A DNA stretch of 64,000 bases from Acinetobacter sp. C32I (GTDB lineage: Bacteria; Pseudomonadota; Gammaproteobacteria; Pseudomonadales; Moraxellaceae). The DNA lies in NCBI RefSeq assembly GCF_023702715.1, contig NZ_CP098480.1:2790001-2854000 (forward strand). Direction: 5' to 3'. Below the pieces are notes generated by a model. That model did no database searches. It saw only the letters and a program-made list of their open reading frames with translations, and was not told the origin of the DNA. Shown piece by piece: positions 29,363-37,419 of the stretch. Every line of letters begins with the position of its first letter. Position 1 is the stretch's first letter. Both the position numbers and the translations under genes were made by a program.

Positions 29363-30769
29363 ATGAATAATTTTGATAAGATTCAAGCACGTGAAGCAGG
29401 ATTACATAAAAAATTATCCGCCAAACAGATGGCAATGATTGCGATTGGTGGCGCGATTGGAACCGGGCTGTTTATGGGGAGCAAATTTGCGATTAGCTTT
29501 GCTGGCCCTGCTGTCATTTTGAGTTATGCCATTGGCGGGCTAATTGCCTTTGCGCTGATGGCATGTCTCGCCGAAATGACAGTACAACACCCGACTTCAG
29601 GCTCATTTGGGGCCTATGCTGAACATTATATCAGCCCCTTGGCAGGTTTCTTGGTGCGCTACAGTTATTGGGCCTGTATCGTACTGGCGGTTGGAACCGA
29701 GATCACCGCCGTCGCAGACTATATGAAAATGTGGTTTCCCGATCTGCCCGCATGGATCTGGATCGTGTTTTTTTCAGGTACTTTGCTTGCAGTGAATGCT
29801 TATAGTGTCAAGGCATTTGGACTGGTGGAATACTGGTTTTCCACCATTAAAATCTTTGCGATTATCGTGTTTATTCTGTTGGCAATCGGCATTCTGACTC
29901 AAAACAATCAGCAAAGTCACCATGTTGTGAGTAATCTGACTGGACACGGTGGCTTCTTTCCCAATGGATTCAGTGGCGTCTGGATTGGGGTGATTATTTC
30001 AATTTTTAGTTATTTAAGTATTGAAATGATAGCCGTCGCTGCAGGTGAAGCATCGAATCCGGAAAAAGCGGTCAAATACGCCTTTAAGAGTACCGCACTG
30101 CGTTTGATTTTATTCTATTTACTGTCCTTGTCCTTAATTGTAGCACTGGTTCCATGGACAGAACTGATTGGTAAAGATGCCAGCAGCCCTTTTGTCACCG
30201 TGATGAAAATTGTCGGGATTCCATATACAGATAGTATTCTCAATTTCATCGTGATTGTCGCCGCTCTCTCTGCCATGAATAGCATGCTGTATATTTCAAC
30301 CCGAATGTTATTTAGCTTGTCACGGGCAGGCGATGCACCTCAAATCTTCGGTAAAATCCGTCCCAATGGCGTGCCCATCAATGCGCTGTTTTTATCCGCG
30401 ATGGGGATTGCTGTTGCTAGCGTAGTGTATACCATCAATCCTGAATCAGCTTTCCCCATCATGATTGCCTTATCCATGTTCGGCGCATTGTTTACTTGGG
30501 GCAGCATCTTTGTGACCCATATCTGCTTTAGACGGCATATTGCGAAAAATGGCATTGGATTAAAATACAAAATTCCAGCAAGTCAGTTCATTTCACTGTT
30601 TGGTTTATTCAGTATTCTGAGCATTACCCTCACCACCTGGTTTACTGCCGAATTTAAATCTACGCTACAGTTTGGCATTCCCTTCATTGCGCTGTTAATC
30701 GTTTTTTATATGCTAAAACGCAGCTCAGCAAAGCTCGATTTAAGCACGAACACCGAAGCTTCCGAGTAA
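29363..30769 (+). CDS. Amino-acid permease (APC family), probably for kynurenine/aromatic amino acids
   Basis: A 468-residue inner-membrane permease with about 12 hydrophobic segments. The first helix motif AIGGAIGTGLFMGS and the EMTVQHPTSGSFGAYAE region are typical of the amino-acid transporter family AroP/PheP/ProY. Its place between kynureninase and a formamidase makes kynurenine or tryptophan the likely substrate, which is inference from context. AGGAGAGG-type ribosome binding site before the ATG. Confidence 0.9.
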   Translation: MNNFDKIQAREAGLHKKLSAKQMAMIAIGGAIGTGLFMGSKFAISFAGPAVILSYAIGGLIAFALMACLAEMTVQHPTSGSFGAYAEHYISPLAGFLVRYSYWACIVLAVGTEITAVADYMKMWFPDLPAWIWIVFFSGTLLAVNAYSVKAFGLVEYWFSTIKIFAIIVFILLAIGILTQNNQQSHHVVSNLTGHGGFFPNGFSGVWIGVIISIFSYLSIEMIAVAAGEASNPEKAVKYAFKSTALRLILFYLLSLSLIVALVPWTELIGKDASSPFVTVMKIVGIPYTDSILNFIVIVAALSAMNSMLYISTRMLFSLSRAGDAPQIFGKIRPNGVPINALFLSAMGIAVASVVYTINPESAFPIMIALSMFGALFTWGSIFVTHICFRRHIAKNGIGLKYKIPASQFISLFGLFSILSITLTTWFTAEFKSTLQFGIPFIALLIVFYMLKRSSAKLDLSTNTEASE

Positions 30770-30776
30770 ACACGCC

Positions 30777-31532
30777 ATGAAGCTTTATGATAATTCTCGA
30801 ACGGTTGCAAATGAGCAGGATATTCTGATGGAGTTTCAACAGCGTAGTCGGTTGAGCTATCAGCAACACCCCTGTATTCAGGATATTGCCTATGCTGAGA
30901 CGGCTCGATCCTGCTTAGATCTCTTTCCTTTAGCACAGGCACGCAAAACTATCGTGTTTGTGCATGGTGGCTATTGGCAATGGTGTAATAAATCCGATTT
31001 TGCCTTTATCGCCACGGATGTTGTTGCCAACAATATGCAATGTGTCTTGCTTGAATATGACTTGGCTCCGCAACGCAGCATGAGTGAAATCGTCAAGCAA
31101 ATCCAACAAGCGCTTGACTTTATCCAACAACAAGCATGGAGCACTCAAGACATCATGCTGATTGGGCATTCTGCAGGGGCTCATTTATCTGCATTAATGC
31201 TCACCCATCCTGCTGTAACTGAAGCCGTTTTATTGAGTGGCATTTATGATCTCATGCCCATTCAACAGACCCATTTAAATACAGCATTGAATCTCTCGGA
31301 ACACGAGATTCGACAATATAGTCCCATCCTTGTCGAGACCGCTGTCCAAAAGCCCTATGCCATTTTCTGTGGTGCGCAAGAGCTCGATGAGTTGATCGGG
31401 CAAAGTCAGTCGTATTTTCATCGAAGGAAAGCCATCGACCCAGACTTTGTCTCCTTCCAGTTACTGGATAATACGCATCATTACAACATCTTAGATGAAT
31501 ATTTTCATCGGAGATTAACCGCTCACACTTAA
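30777..31532 (+). CDS. Alpha/beta-hydrolase, probable AFMID-type kynurenine formamidase
   Basis: A 251-residue hydrolase. HGGYW at residues 63-67 is the oxyanion motif seen in animal/yeast-type arylformamidases, GHSAGAH at 130-136 gives Ser132 as nucleophile, and the late NTHHYN supplies the His. It would deformylate N-formylkynurenine to kynurenine. Most bacteria use the unrelated metal-dependent KynB, so this is the alternative enzyme type. It starts 8 nt after the permease gene. Confidence 0.82.
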   Translation: MKLYDNSRTVANEQDILMEFQQRSRLSYQQHPCIQDIAYAETARSCLDLFPLAQARKTIVFVHGGYWQWCNKSDFAFIATDVVANNMQCVLLEYDLAPQRSMSEIVKQIQQALDFIQQQAWSTQDIMLIGHSAGAHLSALMLTHPAVTEAVLLSGIYDLMPIQQTHLNTALNLSEHEIRQYSPILVETAVQKPYAIFCGAQELDELIGQSQSYFHRRKAIDPDFVSFQLLDNTHHYNILDEYFHRRLTAHT

Positions 31533-31556
31533 ATCTATACATGGACGTATTTAAAA

Positions 31557-32717
31557 ATGGTTAAGTTCAAACTTCAATACCATCGGGTTTTTATTGCCCT
31601 GAGTTTTGCACTCTGTTCTTCGGCATTTGCACAGATTGAATTGATCAATCAAGATCAGATTTTCACTGCGCAGGACAACTTTAAACTGAGCAGTGCTGGC
31701 AGTCTCCGACTGCAAGCCCTGAATTTCGATCAGTATCAGCCATCCAATGCAGCACAGAAATATCGTCGCAATGGCTATAGCTCAACCAGCAGGATCTATC
31801 TCAATACTGACTATAAAATCAATGATGATCTGCATTTGATTACGGGTTATCAGAATTTTATTAATCCAGCCAAAATTTTAGATTGGGAAGGACATTATCA
31901 AAACAATGATGAGCGTCTGACCACAGAACAAGCCTATGCGGGAATCTCAAGCCATCGCTATGGCACTTTAAAATATGGAAAAATTTATAGTCTGTATTAC
32001 GATGTGGTCGGAAGTAAAACCGATCTTTGGGACTACAGTACACTGGCGCAACCACAAACATGGAGTCCTTTTGCTTATTTCGATGGGACTCAAGCAGCCA
32101 ATAAGACTTTAAGATATGAGAAAAAAACGGAAAAGATTGATTTTTATGCGGCTTATTTATTTGAGGATCACACCAGTCTGAATCAGCTCCGTTATCAACG
32201 TAAATCTGGGCAAGAAGCCGCTGTCGATATTCATTTAAATAAAAACTTAAACTGGGCGATTTCATGGAAACACAACAAAGCTCAGCTGCAATCTGATCAT
32301 GCAACATCTAAGCTCTCTCAAGATATGCTTGCGTCTGCCCTGTTCTATTTTGATGGGACATGGATGCTCAGTAGCGGTGTTGGCTGGTATAAAAATCTAT
32401 TGCCTAATTTTGATGCATTCAATCAGACCTCCACCCAATCAGTTGAAAACCTGTTAGACACGGAGGCTTATGGACTTGAATATTATGCAGGCTATCATAT
32501 CGACCTTGACCATCATGGCATGCAATACATACAGCCTTATCTGATGGGCAATTATTTAAAATATCGGAGCGGCTACAATTTCTCTCGACGCGATCATGGC
32601 ATTGGCGTGGCAATCCGTTTCAATCATGGTATTGGCTTTGACTACGAGCGCCTGTATACCCAAGACAGCAACCATACGCCTGACATGCATTTATTTCGCT
32701 TACGCTACGAGTGGTAA
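31557..32717 (+). CDS. Outer-membrane porin of the kynurenine operon
   Basis: A 386-residue protein with a signal peptide (cut after SSAFA) and alternating beta-strand pattern, ending in the aromatic YEW typical of outer-membrane barrels. It resembles Gram-negative porins (SSRIYLNTDYKINDDLHLITGY). It follows the formamidase gene by 24 nt, so it probably admits tryptophan-derived compounds. Specificity is inferred from context. Confidence 0.82.
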   Translation: MVKFKLQYHRVFIALSFALCSSAFAQIELINQDQIFTAQDNFKLSSAGSLRLQALNFDQYQPSNAAQKYRRNGYSSTSRIYLNTDYKINDDLHLITGYQNFINPAKILDWEGHYQNNDERLTTEQAYAGISSHRYGTLKYGKIYSLYYDVVGSKTDLWDYSTLAQPQTWSPFAYFDGTQAANKTLRYEKKTEKIDFYAAYLFEDHTSLNQLRYQRKSGQEAAVDIHLNKNLNWAISWKHNKAQLQSDHATSKLSQDMLASALFYFDGTWMLSSGVGWYKNLLPNFDAFNQTSTQSVENLLDTEAYGLEYYAGYHIDLDHHGMQYIQPYLMGNYLKYRSGYNFSRRDHGIGVAIRFNHGIGFDYERLYTQDSNHTPDMHLFRLRYEW

Positions 32718-32913
32718 TCACGAAATTAATTCACTCATATGGGCAAAACGGTTGAAGTCTCTAGTACACATACCAAGTGATCTAAACGTTTTGCCACTAA
32801 ACTTCTAGTTTAAATAATATCAATCATATTTCACTTGGGTTCGGCGCTGGTTTTCCAATCTTGAACATGCTTTAAAATCGAAAAATTCTATTCAAAACAT
32901 ATAAATTATCAAT

Positions 32914-32942
32914 TTTACAAATTACTTTCCAAAGCAGATAAT
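32914..32942 (+). promoter_or_regulatory. Sigma-70 promoter for sRNA candidate 1
   Basis: -35 TTTACA (32914-32919), a 17-nt spacer and -10 GATAAT (32937-32942). Each box matches the consensus at 5 of 6 positions. Expected start near 32949. Confidence 0.6.
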
Positions 32943-32948
32943 TTAAAC

Positions 32949-33054
32949 ATACAGAGATTGCAGAATTTAAACCTCTAACCCTCTAGGATGTTTTCTCCCC
33001 CAAGCGAAACATCCTTTCTCAGCCCAGCTTTCCCCAAAAGCTGGGTCTTTTTTT
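32949..33054 (+). ncRNA. Candidate small RNA 1 (C-rich loops), downstream of the kynurenine operon
   Basis: About 105 nt between a good promoter and an intrinsic terminator, with no open frame. A first hairpin (arms 32986-32993 and 33007-33014) exposes the loop TCTCCCCCAAGCG; the terminator hairpin (33023-33031 with 33037-33045) exposes CCCCA and is followed by a T-run. C-rich single-stranded loops are typical of sRNAs that pair with ribosome binding sites. It points toward the 3' end of blaOXA. It could instead be the terminator region of the porin operon. Confidence 0.5.
33023..33054 (+). terminator. Intrinsic terminator (sRNA candidate 1 / kyn operon)
   Basis: 9-bp perfect stem, 5-nt C-rich loop, then TCTTTTTTT on the plus strand. 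No T-tract on the minus strand, so it works for plus-strand transcripts. Confidence 0.85.
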
Positions 33055-33060
33055 GCCTAT

Positions 33061-33903
33061 TTAATGGGCTAACAATCCCAACTCTTGTAAGGCCTGATAC
33101 ACAATCGCTTTACGTGCATCCGCATGTTCAGGCTGGCTCATTTGCATATTCAGTGAAAACGCAGTGATCTTGCCATTTGGCTGTTCAATCCAGCCTGTCC
33201 ACCATCCCACTTGCGGGCTGACATCCATGCCCCAACCACTTTTGGCATAGATTTTGGTTCCCTGAATCTGATCCACCAATAACATCGCTTTGACTTGTTG
33301 CTGTGTCGGCTGGTCAAAGGGCAGTTTCTGCTTTGCCAGTGCATAGGCAAAGCGAACCTCTTCTACGGGGGTGATTTTTAATGGGCCAACTAACCAGAAA
33401 TTATCGACTTGTGTCCCGATATTTTTATTGCCATAGCCCACACGCTTCACTTCACGAGTCATCAATTCCAGACCAATTCGTCTTGCCAATTCTTGATACA
33501 CGGGTACCGCTGATGCCTGCATCGCCTCAGCTAATGTGAGGTCTTTTTCCCAACTGCTGAATGCCCGCTTTTTGCCATCCCATTTAAACACTTCATCTGG
33601 AGTAGTCTTATGATGCTGTATTCCGATCAAGGCGTTTAACATTTTAAAAGTTGAGGCAGGAATATAACGCTGTTCTGCGCGATCAAGATCATTGCCATAG
33701 CTTTGAATTTTCTTGCCATCATAAATCACCAAAACACCACGGGTTTGGGCACTCTGGAATAAGCTTGAAATCTGCTGCTGTTCATTTTTTTGTGTTGTGA
33801 GCTGTTGCTTTTGTTGGCTAAAAGTTTGACAAGCAGCCATGGGAATTGCACAAAAGACAGCGGTAAAAAGGGCCAGACATGTTAATTTTTTTGACATGAT
33901 CAT
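33061..33903 (-). CDS. blaOXA: Class D beta-lactamase, intrinsic Acinetobacter OXA type
   Basis: A 280-residue class D enzyme. Active-site motifs are all present: STFK (84-87, Ser84 nucleophile, Lys carboxylated), SAV (131-133), YGN (157-159) and KSG (221-223). The Trp/Met-rich loop GWGMD follows KSG as in the carbapenem-hydrolysing OXA groups of Acinetobacter. The N-terminus is an export signal, perhaps with a lipidation site at Cys25. ATG at 33897 is an equal start candidate. No insertion sequence or integrase lies near it, so it looks like the species' own gene. The OXA subfamily cannot be fixed by eye. Confidence 0.93.
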   Translation of the reverse strand: MIMSKKLTCLALFTAVFCAIPMAACQTFSQQKQQLTTQKNEQQQISSLFQSAQTRGVLVIYDGKKIQSYGNDLDRAEQRYIPASTFKMLNALIGIQHHKTTPDEVFKWDGKKRAFSSWEKDLTLAEAMQASAVPVYQELARRIGLELMTREVKRVGYGNKNIGTQVDNFWLVGPLKITPVEEVRFAYALAKQKLPFDQPTQQQVKAMLLVDQIQGTKIYAKSGWGMDVSPQVGWWTGWIEQPNGKITAFSLNMQMSQPEHADARKAIVYQALQELGLLAH

Positions 33904-33997
33904 AAAGCTGGAAAAGTAGAATAATCTGTCACTATAAGTGTTTTATCACCGTTGTTCTGTAGTGTTATTTTCATCAATAGTTTGTAAAAAAACAGAC

Positions 33998-34111
33998 AAA
34001 AAAAAGCTCAGCCTTGGGGAAAGCCGAGCTAGTAAAACAATGATGTAAAAACATCAAAAAACTCAAAAGAAAATGTTACGAGATACTTAAATGCAAATTA
34101 GATATCTCTTG
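33998..34111 (-). ncRNA. Candidate small RNA 2 or blaOXA leader transcript
   Basis: On the minus strand a promoter (-35 TTTACT at 34146-34141, 17-nt spacer, -10 CATAAT at 34123-34118) is followed about 114 nt later by a terminator. The terminator stem (34030-34020 with 34015-34005) pairs over 11 bp on minus-strand RNA using two G-U wobbles; on the plus strand these would be A-C mismatches, so the direction is clear. The loop is CCCC and eight U follow. No open frame. It resembles candidate 1 in size and terminator loop. Lying upstream of blaOXA on the same strand, it could also be an attenuated leader. Confidence 0.5.
34005..34030 (-). terminator. Minus-strand intrinsic terminator upstream of blaOXA
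   Basis: 11-bp stem with two G-U pairs, CCCC loop, then eight U on the minus strand. It separates the upstream minus-strand start site from blaOXA. Confidence 0.75.
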
Positions 34112-34146
34112 CTATGTATTATGTGAATTAGCTCTCACAAAGTAAA

Positions 34147-34560
34147 GTTGATTAAATAGATCGGGTTTATTGTTACAATCGATTTTGTTGATTGATCATT
34201 AAAAATCAGATTTATTCGACACTTTTGGTTTATATTAACGCGTAGCCAATCACATGAAATTCTGCAAAGCAGGTCGCAAAAAATAGTAGAACAATATTTC
34301 AATCCACACTTTTAGCGTCAAAATTATGACAACAACAAGAATGGCTTAAATGAAAAAATCGATCACACCAATTGGATAAACCAATTAAAATATTTGCAGA
34401 TGTCATTCTTATGACAGCGCTTATCTTGTTAAAAAATAAACTTATCTATTTGTTAGATATGTATTTTATAAAAGGTTGACAGCATTTCTTTTAATTGCTC
34501 GTTTTTCATACACAAGCTGGTCAGCATTTGTTCATTCATCGGAAGCTCAAATTTATTACA
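34147..34560. other. AT-rich region between sRNA candidate 2 and the porin promoter
   Basis: About 410 bases with no supported gene. Several TTGATC/TTGATT-like and GATCA motifs occur but form no regular pattern. It probably carries upstream control sites for the strongly expressed porin at 34632. Confidence 0.4.
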
Positions 34561-34588
34561 TTGACTTCATACTTTGTTACAATACAAT
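34561..34588 (+). promoter_or_regulatory. Probable porin promoter
   Basis: -35 TTGACT (34561-34566), 16-nt spacer, -10 TACAAT (34583-34588), giving a leader of about 37 nt before the ATG at 34632. Confidence 0.5.
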
Positions 34589-34631
34589 GACTCCAACTTT
34601 ACTCTTTCTTGTTTTAAAGCTGGAAATCATT

Positions 34632-35531
34632 ATGAAAAAACTCGGTTTAGCCACTGCTTTAGTTTTAGCCATGACCGGTGCTCACGCATACCAATTCGAA
34701 GTTCAAGGTCAGTCTGAATTCATCGAAGCAAAAGACTTAAATGACAAAGACTTTACTGGTGCTGCTCAAGGTACTTACTACTTTAAAAATGTAGATGCTT
34801 CTAAAGGTCCTTTAGCTGAAGCTGCATTCTTAAACCAAGCATCTAATGTTTCTGTTGCTTATAGCTTTGCAAAATTAAGCGGTGACGAGACTGCAACTGT
34901 TAAGAACAACTCTTTCGGTGCAAAAGGTGAAGCTTACCTTCCAACACCTTACTTACCAGTGTATACAAGTGCTTCTTATAGCCATTCTCAAACTAAAGTT
35001 GAAGATTACAAAGACAATGGTGATCGTTTCGCATTAGAAGTAGGTACAATGCTTACTCCTAACTTCTTGGTTGCTGTTGGTTATACAAACATCGCTGACC
35101 AATTTGCTTTAGATGCGAACAGCGTACTTTCAAATGGTATTGCTAAATCAGTAGCTCAACCTTTAGTTATCGGTGAAGACCAAGACGCAATTACTGCACG
35201 TACTAAATACGTAGGTAACATTGACGGTACGAACATGGCTGTAGGTTTTGAAGCTGGTCTTGTTTATGGTGACTTCCAAGCATACGAATTAAAAACTGAC
35301 GTATATGTAACACCTAAGTTAAGCGTTGGTGCATCTTATGCAGAAGCAAACTTCAGCTCTAATCCAGCAAACGAAGATAACTTCTCTCCAATCAAATCTG
35401 CTTGGGGCGCGAATGTAAACTACTTCATCACTCCAGCTGTTGCTGTTGGTGCTAGCTATGTAAATGCAAATGCAGTACATGCAAACGTAGATACGCAAAC
35501 TGTTGGCTTAAACGCGAAGTTCCGTTTCTAA
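34632..35531 (+). CDS. omp33-36: Omp33-36-type outer-membrane porin
   Basis: A 299-residue porin with signal peptide MKKLGLATALVLAMTGAHA and mature start YQFEVQGQ. It follows the Omp33-36 (Omp34) porin of Acinetobacter over its whole length (ASKGPLAEAAFLNQAS, TARTKYVGNIDGTNMA, C-terminal LNAKFRF). In A. baumannii this protein is a water/solute channel tied to fitness, virulence and carbapenem entry. The ATG at 34632 gives the signal peptide; upstream in-frame codons are not part of the protein. Codon use is biased toward preferred codons, as in highly expressed genes. Confidence 0.93.
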   Translation: MKKLGLATALVLAMTGAHAYQFEVQGQSEFIEAKDLNDKDFTGAAQGTYYFKNVDASKGPLAEAAFLNQASNVSVAYSFAKLSGDETATVKNNSFGAKGEAYLPTPYLPVYTSASYSHSQTKVEDYKDNGDRFALEVGTMLTPNFLVAVGYTNIADQFALDANSVLSNGIAKSVAQPLVIGEDQDAITARTKYVGNIDGTNMAVGFEAGLVYGDFQAYELKTDVYVTPKLSVGASYAEANFSSNPANEDNFSPIKSAWGANVNYFITPAVAVGASYVNANAVHANVDTQTVGLNAKFRF

Positions 35532-35571
35532 TATTGGATTTGAGTTCTACATAGAACATCTCATTCATAAC

Positions 35572-35601
35572 AAAAAACCAGTTCTGATGAACTGGTTTTT
35601 T
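35572..35601. terminator. Bidirectional terminator after porin
   Basis: Perfect 13-bp stem (35572-35584 with 35589-35601), TGAT loop, flanked by A- and T-tracts. Serves the porin and possibly the response-regulator gene on the other strand. Confidence 0.9.
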
Positions 35602-35651
35602 GTTTTCTGATCTTCAATAAAATGAGAACTTTAATTTCTCATCTTTAAACC

Positions 35652-36302
35652 TTACATCTTCTTATCTTCAATATTTAAGGCACTGATTGCCAAGACTGCC
35701 TGCGTTCGATTTTGCACACCCAGTTTACGGAAAATTGCGGTGACATGTGCTTTGATTGTGGCTTCTGAAACTTCTAATTCATAAGCGATTTGCTTATTCA
35801 ATAAACCTTCTGCCACCATCATCAATACACGGAACTGCTGTGGCGTGAGTGATTGTAAACGTTCGGCTAAAGCGGTTTCATCTGCCGCACGCGGATCAAA
35901 GCCGGCATGGGTCGGTAAGTTCGGTGGTAACCAGATCTCACCTTCCAAAACATGCTTAATCGCTTCACCAATATGACTTGGATGTGAAGATTTTGGAATA
36001 TAGCCCATTGCACCATGTGCAATCGCACGCTGAATAATTGAAACTTCTTCATGTGCTGAGACCACAATAATCGGAATTGCGGGGTATTGTGCACGCACAT
36101 ACACCAAGGCAGAGAAACCTGATGCGCCTGGAAGATTCAAATCCAGCAACACCAGATCAGGCTCTGCGCCATGCTCTAAACGTGCATAAAACTCATCAAC
36201 ATCCGCCGTTTCTTGAATCTGCGCCTGTGGCAAACTATAACGAACCGCTTGAATCAAAGCATGTCTAAATAAAGGATGGTCGTCTACAATTAAAATATTC
36301 AT
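35652..36302 (-). CDS. NarL/LuxR-type response regulator (orphan)
   Basis: A 216-residue response regulator. Receiver: acidic pair DD at 7-8, phosphoacceptor Asp54 in VLLDLNLPG, Lys in IPKSS. The C-terminal LuxR HTH reads LTPQQFRVLMMVAEGLLNKQ and ATIKAHVTAIFRKLGV. No histidine kinase is adjacent, so the partner lies elsewhere. It resembles regulators of alcohol/quinoprotein oxidation (AgmR/ErbR group), but that is only by overall look. Confidence 0.92.
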   Translation of the reverse strand: MNILIVDDHPLFRHALIQAVRYSLPQAQIQETADVDEFYARLEHGAEPDLVLLDLNLPGASGFSALVYVRAQYPAIPIIVVSAHEEVSIIQRAIAHGAMGYIPKSSHPSHIGEAIKHVLEGEIWLPPNLPTHAGFDPRAADETALAERLQSLTPQQFRVLMMVAEGLLNKQIAYELEVSEATIKAHVTAIFRKLGVQNRTQAVLAISALNIEDKKM

Positions 36303-36651
36303 AAGCGCTTAAGCTATCTGCAAGTACGTCACTGTACGTTGTTTATTTAAATTCAATCTGCCTAAGCCTATTTTCAATTCAAGGCTAGGTCAAGCACAAG
36401 CATGGATTTATTTCTTTTTCCCGCAAAATAAATCAAATATTGATATAACTCCATTAAAATCATCTTTGCATGAAACAGATTCAAAAATCTTGAATAGAAA
36501 CAGAAAATTAACGACCTAAAATTTGATATTTATTGTGATTTATCGACATATCTTTAAAAAAGATAAGCTTGCAGCATTTCCTTATTTTACAGCTTGGCAT
36601 GCGGTGTAGATAAATAAATAGCAATTCGAAATGATCTTTTAGGCCGTTATT
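36303..36651. other. AT-rich divergent control region (response regulator / msuE)
   Basis: About 350 bases. Should contain promoters in both directions. I see no strong sigma-70 or sigma-54 box and no supported small gene. Confidence 0.4.
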
Positions 36652-37392
36652 ATGTCCAATCACAATACCCTCTCAACTCCCCTTAATATTGTTGCCGTAT
36701 CTGGTGGTTTAAATAGCCCATCAAAAACAGAAAGCTTAGTTCAGGCGATTCTGGATGAGCTTTCTGAAGCAATTAATATTAAAGTACATTTCGTCAAACT
36801 CAGTGAAATCGGGCCTTTATTGGGTGGTGCCATTTATCGTAATCAACTGCCTCAACGGGTCCAAGATGATTTGGCTGCGGTAGAAGCTGCAGATGCACTG
36901 ATTGTGGGAACACCTGTTTATCGTGCTTCGTTTACGGGTTTATTTAAGCATTTTTTCGACTTTGTTGAGCAGACCGCTTTGGTTGATGTACCTGTGTTAC
37001 TCGCCGCTTCAGGTGGCAGTGACCGTCATGCGCTGGTGTTAGAACATCAATTACGCCCTTTATTCAGTTTCTTCCAAGCACAAACCTTACCGATTGGCGT
37101 GTATGCCACTGATCGTGACTTTACGCCTGAATATACGGTAAAAAGCGAGCAATTATCGGATCGTGTCACCCTCGCTGTGGCACGTGCCCTACCAATTTTA
37201 GAATGGGCACCTGCCAAAGGCCAACGTGCGGCGGCCATCAAAGCCAAAACTGAGCAAGCCAATCAAAACCTCGGCATCAATAAACAGATTGAACAAGCAG
37301 AAGTCTTACCATCTGCGGCAGTACCGAATCTGGATGCAGCTGAATCTCGCTTACACCCCAAGCCAACCAAGAATCTCACTCACGTGGCATAA
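36652..37392 (+). CDS. msuE: NADPH-dependent FMN reductase, MsuE-like
   Basis: A 246-residue flavodoxin-like reductase. The phosphate loop AVSGGLNSPSKTESL and the GTPVYRASFTGLFKHFFDF region are typical of MsuE/SsuE proteins that supply FMNH2 to two-component monooxygenases. It lies 27 nt upstream of sfnG, its expected partner. The last 40 residues are a Lys/Gln-rich extension. Confidence 0.9.
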   Translation: MSNHNTLSTPLNIVAVSGGLNSPSKTESLVQAILDELSEAINIKVHFVKLSEIGPLLGGAIYRNQLPQRVQDDLAAVEAADALIVGTPVYRASFTGLFKHFFDFVEQTALVDVPVLLAASGGSDRHALVLEHQLRPLFSFFQAQTLPIGVYATDRDFTPEYTVKSEQLSDRVTLAVARALPILEWAPAKGQRAAAIKAKTEQANQNLGINKQIEQAEVLPSAAVPNLDAAESRLHPKPTKNLTHVA

Positions 37393-37419
37393 ACCATATC
37401 TGTTATGGAGGATACAACG

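Noticed and set aside
33061..33903. blaOXA as a recently acquired gene
   Set aside because: No insertion sequence, integron or recombination site flanks it and its base composition matches its neighbours.
36594..36612. Possible sigma-54 promoter for msuE (TTGGCAT)
   Set aside because: The -12 GC element is missing at the proper distance.
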